Positions 1-8,292 of a stretch of DNA of 64,000 nucleotides are shown in pieces. Source of the stretch: Mycobacterium sp. SM1. Its GTDB lineage: Bacteria; Actinomycetota; Actinomycetes; Mycobacteriales; Mycobacteriaceae. Under the pieces are notes generated by a model. The model saw only the letters and a program-made list of their open reading frames with translations, was not told the DNA's origin and searched no databases. Within the stretch, counting starts at the first letter, position 1; each line of letters starts with the position of its first letter. Location of the stretch: assembly GCF_018361265.1 (NCBI RefSeq), contig NZ_JAFLNH010000001.1, positions 1,736,001 through 1,800,000 of the forward strand, read 5' to 3'. A program made the translations under genes and the position numbers.

Positions 1-183
1 GCGGGCATCGCACCAGGCGCCACCCCGATTCTCGCTGAGTCGGCGGCGGCCGCGGCCGCGGCCTTGCGCGCCCTGGCAACGGGCTACAAAACGTTCGACC
101 CCGCGAACGGCAATAACTACCACGTGATGAAAGAGTCCTCGGACACCATGGACGTGCTCTGTGATCGGTTGGCTCCGCGATGA
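1..183 (+). CDS. 3' end of an unidentified gene (5' end outside window)
   Basis: Frame 1 is open from the first base to a TGA at 181-183 and gives 60 residues. The stretch is Ala-rich at first and then contains GYKTFDPANGNNYHVMK and a Cys near the C-terminus. I do not recognise the family. The neighbouring reading frame resembles the N-terminus of an ESX secretion-associated protein of EspK type, so this could be part of the same secretion-linked cluster, but that rests on position only. The stop overlaps the ATG at 180-182 of the next frame, which would be typical translational coupling. Confidence 0.55.
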   Translation, partial: AGIAPGATPILAESAAAAAAALRALATGYKTFDPANGNNYHVMKESSDTMDVLCDRLAPR

Positions 184-793
184 GCGCCGCCGGCTGGTTG
201 GAGATGCCCAGAACTGAGCACGCCGAGGCCATTTTGGAAGGCCACTGGCCATCGGCCTCTGAGGCGGCATGGACGACGTATGCCGCCTCCTTCAAGGCGG
301 CTGCACGCCAACTCGGAGCCGAGTTGGCGGGAAATCAGCCGACATTAAGGAAATGGTCGCGCCGACGTCAGGCGACTACATCGAATCGGTTATGCATGTG
401 ATCCGCTCACGCGAAGACGCCTTGTGGGACCGCTACAACGTGTACCAGGCCATTGCGGATCGGGCCCAACGCGCGGCCGATCAACTCATGGCGGCGAAAA
501 ATCTTCTGCTGGACATTCGTGATGGACGCCGAGAGCAAGATCGCCAAAGCCCGCGCCGCGGCCGCCGTCCGTGAAGCCGACGCGGCGACCAGGCCTGCCG
601 CGGCCGCCGAGATCGCCGCGATCAGGGCCGAGCTGGCCGAGACCGAGCGGATCATTGTCGCCGACGCCAGAGCTGAGGCGGCCGCGACCGATGCGCGCGC
701 GGCCGGCGAGGTCACGACCCTGATGCGCGGCCTGCCGCCGCTGACGCCGGCATCAGCCGCCCCCTGTCCACCGGGACGGGATCATCCAGCACT
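180..793 (+). pseudogene. Frame-broken N-terminal region of an EspK-like ESX secretion-associated protein
   Basis: Three reading frames in succession give plausible protein. From 180 the frame reads MSAAGWLEMPRTEHAEAILE and continues to about base 350. A second frame then gives EMVAPTSGDYIESVMHVI and runs to about 520. A third frame from about 520 gives an Ala/Glu-rich coiled-coil-like stretch (MDAESKIAKARAAAAV) to about 770. The sense continues into the long gene that starts at 794. The opening GW-x-E followed by an amphipathic helical region is reminiscent of EspK N-termini. This is either a decayed 5' part of the downstream gene or a gene with several indels. Sequencing error cannot be excluded from the sequence alone. 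Confidence 0.45.
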
Positions 794-3700
794 GTGCCCG
801 CGGCACCTCCCGGAATCCAACCCGTCGACTACGACTACAACACTGTCCAGAACGACGGCACAACACGAGCATCAGAAAAGCTTGCACCCGACAACAGCAC
901 AGTCAAAGCTGACGAAGGACCTGACTCGAAGAAGCTGCACCCTGCGGCGTCCGCGCCGCCCAGCGCTGACCGCCCCGCGCCCTCGTCGCAGTCGGGGCCG
1001 GGAGCGTCTGAGCCGTCCACGGTTGGGCCGGCGGCGGGTAGTCCGGGTTCGCTGGTGGGTCACATGATGCGGCCGATCTCGTCGGGTGGGGGCTCGTCGC
1101 CGGCGGCGGGGTCGCCTTTGTCTTCGGGTGCGGGCGGTTTGGGTAATTTCGGTAATCCTGGGGCGACTCCTGCTGCTGCGCAGGGGAGTCCGTTGGCTAG
1201 TCCCAACGCGGCCGACGCGCCTGGTGTCGGTGCTGCTCCCGGTGCTGGCGCTGCTGCCAGTGGGGCCGGTCAGGCCCCCGGTTTGGCGAGCTTGGGTAGT
1301 GGTATTGCGGAGACGTCGGCGCGGATGGCTTCCGGCGCGATCAGCGGCGCGGCGAATGGGCTTGGCGCGGTTGCGAACGCGGGTAACCAGGTTGCGCAAA
1401 ACGTTGCTGCCGGGGCGGCGCAAGCGACGGCGGCACAAGCAGCAGCGTCGGCTGCGCCGAATCCTGCTGCCATGACCACCCCAGCCGCCGCGGGCCCGGC
1501 TGCTGCGGGTGGTGCCCCGATGGCGATGATGCCCCTGCCTGGAGGGGCGGGCGGCGGCGCGGCGCCGCTAGGTGGTACGCCGACCGCGGGCCTGGCGCCG
1601 ATAACACCGGCCGCCGCACAACCCGTCGGTGGCTCCGGGCCGGTGGCGGGCTCGTCGCCGGGTGCGGCGGCGGCCCCCTATGCGATGCCCCAAAACCGAC
1701 TTGCTTCAATCGGGGCGGACGGCGCCACCGGTGACGAGCTCTTTGAGCAAGCGATGGATGCTGGCCGTGACGTGATCGCGGCGATGCTCGCTCAAATCAG
1801 GGGCTACATCCCAATTCATTTTGCGGTGTCGCTGATCTGGGAACGAACCGGCGCAGTGACCGCGTGGTTAGCCACCAGCGAAGGCGCCTCATATATCCCG
1901 CTGGGTGTGCGTATCCCACAGGATGTGCGGCTTGCGGTCACTGATCCGGTGGTGGGACGTGAACTCTGGGAGAAGACCGCGGCCGCTGGCGGCGCCAATC
2001 CGCTCGAGGTAGTGGTGCGCCACGCTGAAGCGCGTCAGATTGCCGCGCGGGGGGAGCGGGTGTTGGCCATCGCCGGCTCAGCGCCGTTGGCGCAGGTGAT
2101 CGACTGGGCTGCCGCGGTGGGCGCGCGCCCGGTCAGCGTGGACCTCCAGAAATCCGCCGCGCCCGATCTCGGTGTCATGCTGCATCGCTGCCAGGTCGCG
2201 ATGCCGTGGGAGTGGCGGCAGGCCAATGCTTTTAGCGCCCAGGATCGGCTGCGCATCGCCGCGCGGCACGCACTACTGGCAAGGCAAGCCAACCCCGATG
2301 TGCGCGTGGTGGCGCGACTGGGCAATGACGTGCTGCGCACAGCGGTGGCGGTTGACAACGGCCCGGGCGCGATACTTGATGTTCCCGAGCTCGGTGCGCC
2401 GGCGATCATCGAGGCATGTCTGGCGCGCACCACGCACCCGTTCGAGGCGGCCGGCATCGATTTCGTTGTCTGGGGCGCGGCAGCGCCGCGTGACGCAACA
2501 CTGCGCGAGATCCACGGCAACCTAGCCCCAGTGGCGGTCATCCGGGGTGATAAATCCTCCACCCCCGGCGAGGTGGTGGTCTGCCCAGGGCGGGATCTGC
2601 AGGTACACGCCGGTGACTGGACGGCGATGATCGGCACCGCCGACGAGCTGGCCGCCCGCGGCATCGAAGTCCCGAGGCCGACCGGAACGCGGGCACCCCG
2701 GTCTCGGCTGCGGCGAGTGCTCGAGGCCGCGCGCATCCTGCGCGACGACATGAATCCGCTGTTTTTTCCGACGATGACTGCCGTGCTTATCCTACTGGTC
2801 GGCTCAACAGTCCTGTTGCGCTTCACCTACGAGCGTCATCCGGGGATGACATGGGTGGACGCGTTGTACTTCAGCACCGAAACGATCACGACAACCGGCT
2901 ACGGCGACTACAGCTTCCTGCACCAACCCACCTGGCTGCGGCTCTATGCCGCCATGATGATGTTCGCCGGTGTGACCACCACCGCTCTTCTGGTCGCATT
3001 CGTCGCCGACCTGTTGCTGTCGCGCCGCTTCGTGCGTTCGGCCGGACGCCGCCGCGTGCACCACCTGCATAACCACATCATCGTGGTCGGGCTGAGTCCG
3101 CTCGGCATCCGCGTCGTCACCGAGTTGACTACCGCGGGATACGACGTCGCGGTGATCGAGCGCGACGAGAACAACCGCTTCCTGGAGTCGGCGGCCGAAC
3201 TCGACGTGCCGGTGATCTTCGGGGACGCGACACTGGCTGCGACGCTGGAAGCGGCCCGTCTCGACCGCGCCCGCGCGGTGGCGGTGACCACCCGCGATGA
3301 CATGACCAGCACTGAGATCGGGATTGTGCTGCGCGAGATGTTGGGCCCCAGGCGGATAGCCGAGGTCAGCCGGTTTCGTGACGTCCCGATAGTGCTGCGC
3401 ATCTTCGACCGCGCGCTCGGCCTGGCGGTGGCGCATCGGTTCGGTTTCGAAAATGTCCGCTCGACCGTCGAACTGGCAGCGCCGTGGTTCATCGGCGCCG
3501 CGATGGGCCTACAGGTGCTCGAGACCTTCTCGGTCGGGCAGCGCTGCTTCGTGGTCGGCGCAATACATGTGGCCGAGGGCAGCGAACTCGATGGGCTGCG
3601 GATGTTCGAACTGTCCACCCATAGCCGCGTCATCGCGATCACCTGCCCGGATGCACCGGTCAAGCTACACCCAGGCCCCGACGCCGTGCTTAAAGCCGGC

Positions 3701-3829
3701 GACACCGCTTACCTCGTCGGCCCCTATCGGGAACTGCTGGACACACTGCGCAAAGGCCAGCCCCCCGAGCAGTTCGACACCGGCGATGAGCGTCCCGACG
3801 ACGACGAAAAAATCAGCGTCCGGCGTTGA
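794..3829 (+). CDS. EspK-like region fused to a double-RCK potassium channel (1011 aa)
   Basis: This is one uninterrupted frame with a GTG start at 794. Residues 1-300 are Pro/Ala/Gly-rich linker, as in ESX secretion-associated proteins. Residues about 310-435 resemble the C-terminal globular part of EspK (aliphatic strand, YIPLGVRIP, then an Ala-rich helix). Residues about 470-640 look like a degenerate first RCK/TrkA domain (NPDVRVVARLGND). A two-helix pore module follows at about 652-745, with selectivity filter TTTGYGDY near residue 700 between hydrophobic segments. A second RCK domain begins near 760 with nucleotide-binding motif VVGLSPLG and an acidic residue at the end of the second strand (VIERDE), then a TrkA-C-like region (LKAGDTAYLVGPY). 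RCK1-pore-RCK2 is a known actinobacterial channel layout. Fusion to an EspK-like region is what is odd. Predicted role: inner-membrane K+ conductance gated by nucleotide; a link to ESX secretion is inferred. Confidence 0.75.
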   Translation: MPAAPPGIQPVDYDYNTVQNDGTTRASEKLAPDNSTVKADEGPDSKKLHPAASAPPSADRPAPSSQSGPGASEPSTVGPAAGSPGSLVGHMMRPISSGGGSSPAAGSPLSSGAGGLGNFGNPGATPAAAQGSPLASPNAADAPGVGAAPGAGAAASGAGQAPGLASLGSGIAETSARMASGAISGAANGLGAVANAGNQVAQNVAAGAAQATAAQAAASAAPNPAAMTTPAAAGPAAAGGAPMAMMPLPGGAGGGAAPLGGTPTAGLAPITPAAAQPVGGSGPVAGSSPGAAAAPYAMPQNRLASIGADGATGDELFEQAMDAGRDVIAAMLAQIRGYIPIHFAVSLIWERTGAVTAWLATSEGASYIPLGVRIPQDVRLAVTDPVVGRELWEKTAAAGGANPLEVVVRHAEARQIAARGERVLAIAGSAPLAQVIDWAAAVGARPVSVDLQKSAAPDLGVMLHRCQVAMPWEWRQANAFSAQDRLRIAARHALLARQANPDVRVVARLGNDVLRTAVAVDNGPGAILDVPELGAPAIIEACLARTTHPFEAAGIDFVVWGAAAPRDATLREIHGNLAPVAVIRGDKSSTPGEVVVCPGRDLQVHAGDWTAMIGTADELAARGIEVPRPTGTRAPRSRLRRVLEAARILRDDMNPLFFPTMTAVLILLVGSTVLLRFTYERHPGMTWVDALYFSTETITTTGYGDYSFLHQPTWLRLYAAMMMFAGVTTTALLVAFVADLLLSRRFVRSAGRRRVHHLHNHIIVVGLSPLGIRVVTELTTAGYDVAVIERDENNRFLESAAELDVPVIFGDATLAATLEAARLDRARAVAVTTRDDMTSTEIGIVLREMLGPRRIAEVSRFRDVPIVLRIFDRALGLAVAHRFGFENVRSTVELAAPWFIGAAMGLQVLETFSVGQRCFVVGAIHVAEGSELDGLRMFELSTHSRVIAITCPDAPVKLHPGPDAVLKAGDTAYLVGPYRELLDTLRKGQPPEQFDTGDERPDDDEKISVRR

Positions 3830-3890
3830 TCACCGCGTGCTATCGCGGTGGCGCAAACAGAAAGGCAAACAGAAAGGGAGGCGGAGCGTA

Positions 3891-4484
3891 ATGTTGGCGT
3901 TCATGAGCGCGATCGCGCACAGAGGGATCGCGGTCGCCGCGGTGGCGTGCGCCATGGTCGGCTCGCAGTTAACGTCGGCGAACGCCCTGGCCGACCCGCA
4001 CAACCCGCACACCATCACCTACATTGCGCGCGTCGACTCGCCCATCTCCAGCGCCCGGGCGATCTACATGGTCAACGACACGTATGCGGCGACCGCCCCG
4101 TTGAGCGCAACCGGCCGCGAATTCATCGCCAACACCATGATGGCCGAGCCGAATAAGGCGGGCATGCGGGTGAGCATCCCATGGCCGTATTCGGGAAACG
4201 TGCACTGTGAGATCGACGTGGACGACCATATCGCCGCTCTGGTCGATCAATTCGTCGCGTCGAGTCCGGGCGAGCAAGGTGACCCGAACACCTACGGCGT
4301 GGTGGCCTGCGGCGCCGCACCGCTACCGCTACCTCAATGGTGGGCGAAACTCTGCGATGCGTGGTGGTGTACCGACACCTCCTTTCCATCGAATGCCCGT
4401 GGCGATGCCCGCGCCGACGTGACGCGGGACTCCGACCCTGCCGCCAGCCCGCCGACCGCCTCGCCCAATTACCCGGCCCTTTGA
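3891..4484 (+). CDS. Secreted protein of unknown function (197 aa)
   Basis: The ATG at 3891 is preceded by a purine-rich ribosome site (aaagggaggcgg). A second in-frame ATG lies four codons later. The N-terminus is a typical Sec signal peptide ending near ANALA-DP. The mature part has one Cys pair candidate (VHCEID and VVACGAA), a Trp-rich patch (PLPQWWAKLCDAWWCTD) and a disordered Asp/Ala/Pro tail. It starts 61 bases after the channel gene and may be co-transcribed with it. I do not recognise the family. An exported envelope or periplasmic protein is the most that can be said. Confidence 0.65.
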   Translation: MLAFMSAIAHRGIAVAAVACAMVGSQLTSANALADPHNPHTITYIARVDSPISSARAIYMVNDTYAATAPLSATGREFIANTMMAEPNKAGMRVSIPWPYSGNVHCEIDVDDHIAALVDQFVASSPGEQGDPNTYGVVACGAAPLPLPQWWAKLCDAWWCTDTSFPSNARGDARADVTRDSDPAASPPTASPNYPAL

Positions 4485-4620
4485 CGCCGGGACGACCTGA
4501 CGCGGACTTAATTTGCCCCAACGGGGAACACCACCGCCCGGACAGTGTTGTTTAGCAAGGCCGCCGTCGGCTTGTCTACCTTCCACCCGCGAATCCCCTG
4601 AAATACCAAGCCTTCTCCGG

Positions 4621-4642
4621 GATCACGGACATCCCCGTGATC
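4621..4642. terminator. Hairpin between convergent genes
   Basis: GATCACGG at 4621-4628 pairs perfectly with CCGTGATC at 4635-4642 across a 6-base loop. It lies between the convergent ends of the secreted-protein gene (stop at 4484) and the Pro-rich exported-protein gene (stop at 4652). There is no U-tract, which is usual for mycobacterial intrinsic terminators. Confidence 0.5.
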
Positions 4643-4651
4643 GGCTTTGGC

Positions 4652-5395
4652 TCATACCCCGCCGGGTCGGCCTGTGGCGGGTGCATTAGGTTCCGGCGGC
4701 GCATCCGGCTCGGGACGCACTTCCGGTGGTGGGGGAAGCGGGGTCGGCGGCAGCCCGCCCCCGTATGAGGCCTGTCGCACGCCGACGACGAGGGTCAGCA
4801 CATACGTGGGCGGCGTGTCAGGCGGAAACCCCAGCACTCGCACGTCCTCGGGGATCGGGTCGGGGCGCAGGCAAATAGTCGCCAAGCCCCTGCCAGCCCA
4901 ATAATCATCGGCTGGGCCTGGGTCGAGTCGATAGTCGAACACCGTGATGGCCGAACTGCCCAGCACCCGTTTCTCGACAGGGATATACACCCCTGGCAGT
5001 TCGTAAGGGTTGGCTGACTCCCGGTAACGATCCGGGTTGGGCACGGTGTGCTGGCCTTCCAGTTCCACCGTCACACGCCGGTGCCTCGGGGGCCCGCCCG
5101 GGTACCACGAGCCGCTGATCTCGGCCCAATCCCAGCCCGGGCTGGGCTGACAATCTGGTTCGCCGTAGGGAATCCAGCGGATCGGGTCACTGGGCAGCTG
5201 CACTTCCAGCAGGGCCCCTTTGGGGACCAGCTGCGGAAGCCAGGTGCGGTTCCACCAACTCAGGTTGTCCCGGTGCTGCTGGTTGAAAACGTAGCGGCCC
5301 TGGTTATGCAACGGCAGCTCAGACGGGTCAGCGGTAGCCGGGCCGACGGCGAACACGCTGAGCACCGCCGCCGTGATCAACAGTGGGCGGCGCAT
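4652..5395 (-). CDS. Exported Pro-rich protein partnered with multicopper oxidase (247 aa)
   Basis: The frame is open upstream to 5596, but the ATG at 5395 gives a clean signal peptide (MRRPLLITAAVLSVFAVGPA then TADPS), so I chose it. The start is two bases after the stop of the multicopper-oxidase gene, so the two are almost certainly translated together. The mature protein has several Trp residues (NLSWWNRTWLPQLVPKGALL), an Asp/Tyr-rich middle and a C-terminal tail of Pro-Pro-Glu repeats that suggests an extended, possibly wall-spanning, end. No catalytic motif is visible. It could be a cell-surface partner or substrate of the oxidase, which is inference from the operon alone. Confidence 0.7.
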   Translation of the reverse strand: MRRPLLITAAVLSVFAVGPATADPSELPLHNQGRYVFNQQHRDNLSWWNRTWLPQLVPKGALLEVQLPSDPIRWIPYGEPDCQPSPGWDWAEISGSWYPGGPPRHRRVTVELEGQHTVPNPDRYRESANPYELPGVYIPVEKRVLGSSAITVFDYRLDPGPADDYWAGRGLATICLRPDPIPEDVRVLGFPPDTPPTYVLTLVVGVRQASYGGGLPPTPLPPPPEVRPEPDAPPEPNAPATGRPGGV

Positions 5396-5397
5396 CG

Positions 5398-7032
5398 TCA
5401 CGACTCCCCCCGCGGATAGCCCCCGGGGGGATCGATAAGCAGGGTGCCCATCATCGACCGGTCTTCGTGGGGCAGGATGTGGCAGTGGTAGACGGTCTTG
5501 CCGGTCACATCCGGGCGGAAATAGGTGCGCAACGTGTACCGGCCGAACGGGGGTATCCGGAACGTATCCCACCAGATATCCGGTTCGGTGTTCCAACTAC
5601 TGTCGCCGGGCGGGATGCCTTGGACGTCGAAGACCTGGAACGGGTTGACATGGATATGGATGGGGTGCTGAAAGATGTCCTCGTTGATGATCGTCCACTC
5701 CTCGACCGTGCCGGCCTCGACCTCCTGGTCAATGCGCTCCGCGTTGAACTCCTTGCCATCGATGAGGAACTGCACCCCAAAGCCGGTACGCCCGGTGATG
5801 TCGCCGGAGAACACCAGATTCCGGCGTCGGGCCACCGGCAAGTCCGGCATCCGCGGCGGCTGCACCAGCGTCGAGGGCAGCCGGCTGTCGACCCGTTTGC
5901 CGCGCACCACCAAAGTGGCCAGCGGCAGATAGGGGCGCGGGCCGCCGGGGTGGCCCTGGTCGTAGGCTTTGGCGTAGACCCGGTATCGGCCCGGCTCGCC
6001 TGCTTTGACGATGAACTCGGCCCGGTTGGCTGATGACAGCATGATGTGCTGGCGGGTTCTCGGTGCGCGGTAAGGAATTCCGTCCGTGCCGATCTGCTGC
6101 AGGGTGTGGCCCTCAATGTGCAGCCAGATCGATCGGTGCGGGCACGCGTTGAGAACCCGCCAGCGCTGCGCCTCGCCCGGTTGGACCGTGATGTCGGGGA
6201 TCAACTGGCCGTTGAGCGGGTAGTACATGGCCGCCGGCACCGCGGGGATGGTATCGAACGGCACCGGCCCCACGATGGGGATGATCGGGGTGTACGGGGA
6301 CTCGCCGCTGTCGTCGGCGATCAATAGCTCGTTGATCACGATGGTTCGCTCCCGCATTTCGGCGATCTCGGGCACGGCGTCGATGTCGCCCTCGACGATG
6401 ATCGGGCCGGCCAGCCCGTTCCAGCCCTGATGGGCGGTCGATGTGTGGTAATGCGGGTGGTACCAGTACAGCCCGGCCGGCTGGTCTTTGGGAATGTCGT
6501 AGGAGTACTGGTGCGAAAATGGTGGGTCTAATCGAAGGAAAACGTTGTCCCCTGGATCCTCGGGCGACACTTGCAGCCCGTGAGTGTGGAGGTTCGTGAT
6601 CACATCCTGCTGCAGGATGGTGCCCGCCCGTTCCCACTTGTTCCACAGATCGTGGACGCAGGCCCGCCGGGTGTCATAACGCGCGTCGTTGGACTTGGCG
6701 GCGCAATACGGGATCATCAGCACGTTATTGGTCGGGATTCCCACCGGAACCATCTGGTTCGTGAGCCGAATCCGTAAGTTGTCACCCGGCCGTATCCGCA
6801 AGATCGGTCCCGGTAACTGGCCGTTGTATGTCTCCAAGGTCAACTGACGACCACCGAGCTCTACCGGTTTGGTCACCATGTCCAGCGCGGTGTCCAAGAC
6901 GCCGTTCTCGCTGGCCATCTCGGGAAGATCCCGAAGCTCTTCGCCGCCGGCATGCGCCGGAACCGAAGCGTTGCCTAGCACGCCCGCGGCACCCGTCGCC
7001 GCCATCAGAGCCAGAAACCTCCTGCGGTTCAC
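5398..7032 (-). CDS. Tat-exported multicopper oxidase (544 aa)
   Basis: The N-terminus MNRRRFLALMAATGAAG is a twin-arginine signal ending near AHAG. All four copper motifs are present: HTHG in NLHTHGLQ, HPHYH in YWYHPHYHTS, HPIHIHV near the C-terminus, and HCHILPHEDRSM, which has the His-Cys-His and axial Met of the type 1 site. The layout and length fit three-cupredoxin laccase/CopA-type oxidases. The likely role is oxidation of Cu(I), Fe(II) or phenolic substrates outside the membrane, commonly for copper tolerance. The exported protein downstream starts two bases after its stop. A possible upstream promoter region lies at 7033-7233; I found no convincing CsoR or RicR palindrome there. Confidence 0.88.
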   Translation of the reverse strand: MNRRRFLALMAATGAAGVLGNASVPAHAGGEELRDLPEMASENGVLDTALDMVTKPVELGGRQLTLETYNGQLPGPILRIRPGDNLRIRLTNQMVPVGIPTNNVLMIPYCAAKSNDARYDTRRACVHDLWNKWERAGTILQQDVITNLHTHGLQVSPEDPGDNVFLRLDPPFSHQYSYDIPKDQPAGLYWYHPHYHTSTAHQGWNGLAGPIIVEGDIDAVPEIAEMRERTIVINELLIADDSGESPYTPIIPIVGPVPFDTIPAVPAAMYYPLNGQLIPDITVQPGEAQRWRVLNACPHRSIWLHIEGHTLQQIGTDGIPYRAPRTRQHIMLSSANRAEFIVKAGEPGRYRVYAKAYDQGHPGGPRPYLPLATLVVRGKRVDSRLPSTLVQPPRMPDLPVARRRNLVFSGDITGRTGFGVQFLIDGKEFNAERIDQEVEAGTVEEWTIINEDIFQHPIHIHVNPFQVFDVQGIPPGDSSWNTEPDIWWDTFRIPPFGRYTLRTYFRPDVTGKTVYHCHILPHEDRSMMGTLLIDPPGGYPRGES

Positions 7033-7233
7033 GGGTTTTTCCGGCTAGCGATGTCGGCAGTGTGGTGGCACCGTGCATACCCACGCCGATACTCTGCACG
7101 CTCGGCAACCGCAGCCACCCTCGTCGCATACCGCGCCCGTTGCGGCGGCACCACACGGGAGTCGCGAACCGGCGGCCAGTCATTTACTCGTTGCCTCGCT
7201 AGGCCCATCAGAACCTCCACTTGTTTCTGAGAC

Positions 7234-7635
7234 TCATCGAGGAAGCCTGACCTGGCTCTTGTCACAGGGAGTGTTAGTAACGCGAAGCCGATCGGGAGCG
7301 TTTGCGGGTTTCCGCAGCCAGGCGCAGACGAGCCCGAAGGCCATACCCAGCCCGGCAAGCGACGCAACGTTGGCCTGGAAGCGGTGTACCCCGAGGACGA
7401 AGACCACACCCAGAACCATCGACATCATCATGTGCACGATGAAGCCGAGCATGGCGGCACCGAAACTGAATTCCGGACCCAGCGGCGCGCCCCGCCAGAA
7501 GGTATGGCCGATGAGATTAAGCGCTTCCCAAAATCCCAAGTGGGTGATCCACAACACGCCCATCGACCACATGGCCATCACCATCCCGCCAATCATGCCG
7601 GCCAGCGCGCCCGTCAGCACCGTTTTCCTGTTCAT
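7234..7635 (-). CDS. Small polytopic membrane protein (133 aa)
   Basis: The ATG at 7635 has a strong ribosome site (gaaaggagcac). About four hydrophobic segments are visible: VLTGALAGMIGGMVMAMWSM, a Trp/Ile-rich second, an AAMLGFIVHMMMSMVLGVV third, and LAGLGMAFGLVCAWL. Met is very frequent, and with Met and His residues in the helices this could be a metal-handling membrane protein next to the copper oxidase, but Met-rich helices are not proof. The C-terminal tail after AWLRKP looks non-conserved. Family not recognised. It reads in the same direction as the oxidase operon and ends about 200 bases upstream of it. Confidence 0.6.
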   Translation of the reverse strand: MNRKTVLTGALAGMIGGMVMAMWSMGVLWITHLGFWEALNLIGHTFWRGAPLGPEFSFGAAMLGFIVHMMMSMVLGVVFVLGVHRFQANVASLAGLGMAFGLVCAWLRKPANAPDRLRVTNTPCDKSQVRLPR

Positions 7636-8292
7636 CGTGCTCCTTTCGAAAAGTCGCTTCGCCCAACCCACGGCGTACCTGCCGCCATCGACCGGAACAT
7701 TGCTTTGACAACACCCCGCCAGCTGCGGCTGTTGACTCCGACCGCCCGTGCCTGGCAGAGCCGATGGTTCGTCGAGTCCACCACTGGGTCAAGAAGCCCG
7801 CACTGAATGTGTCGCCGCGCCGACAGTTTCCCGCGGCGGCGCGGTGGCCGCACACTGCGGAAGCCTCATACACATTGCCCACAGCGCACTCGCCATCGGC
7901 CGCCCAAGGGGCGACGTTAATGGTGTCGCGATCCAAGCTCCTTGATTGCGACCTCTGGGAGCCGGCTGACCAGCTATCGAGCGGACACGGCGCGTCACAG
8001 TTCGGCAGTACAGATCGATTAGCTTGCTTGCCGCGTGTTAGCTGCGCGTGTGGCGCAACCCCTCCCAGAGGAGGGCGTTGAGGCGGCGACGCTCGCAGCA
8101 CGCCTGCCGTCGATCGCGATCTGCGAGGGGTGGTGCAATATCGTGCTGATTTGGCTCTATGAGAACGGCATTGGTGATTGAGTGATGCCGGCAGACCGTG
8201 ACACCGAAAGGATTGAGAGCTGAGCTACGGCGTCCGTCGTGCGCGATGAGATTCTGAGATGCGATTCTTTCCCGCGGACTCTTCGCAGAGGT
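7636..8292. other. Non-coding or unrecognised region
   Basis: About 650 bases between the small membrane-protein gene and the MetE-like gene. Open frames exist on both strands because of GC content, but none has a ribosome site plus protein-like composition. It must contain the promoter of the membrane-protein gene near 7640-7700. I see no RNA gene, repeat or recognisable operator. Confidence 0.4.

Noticed and set aside
7033..7233. Copper-responsive operator before the multicopper oxidase
   Set aside because: GC-rich half-sites are present but no palindrome of CsoR or RicR type could be defended.
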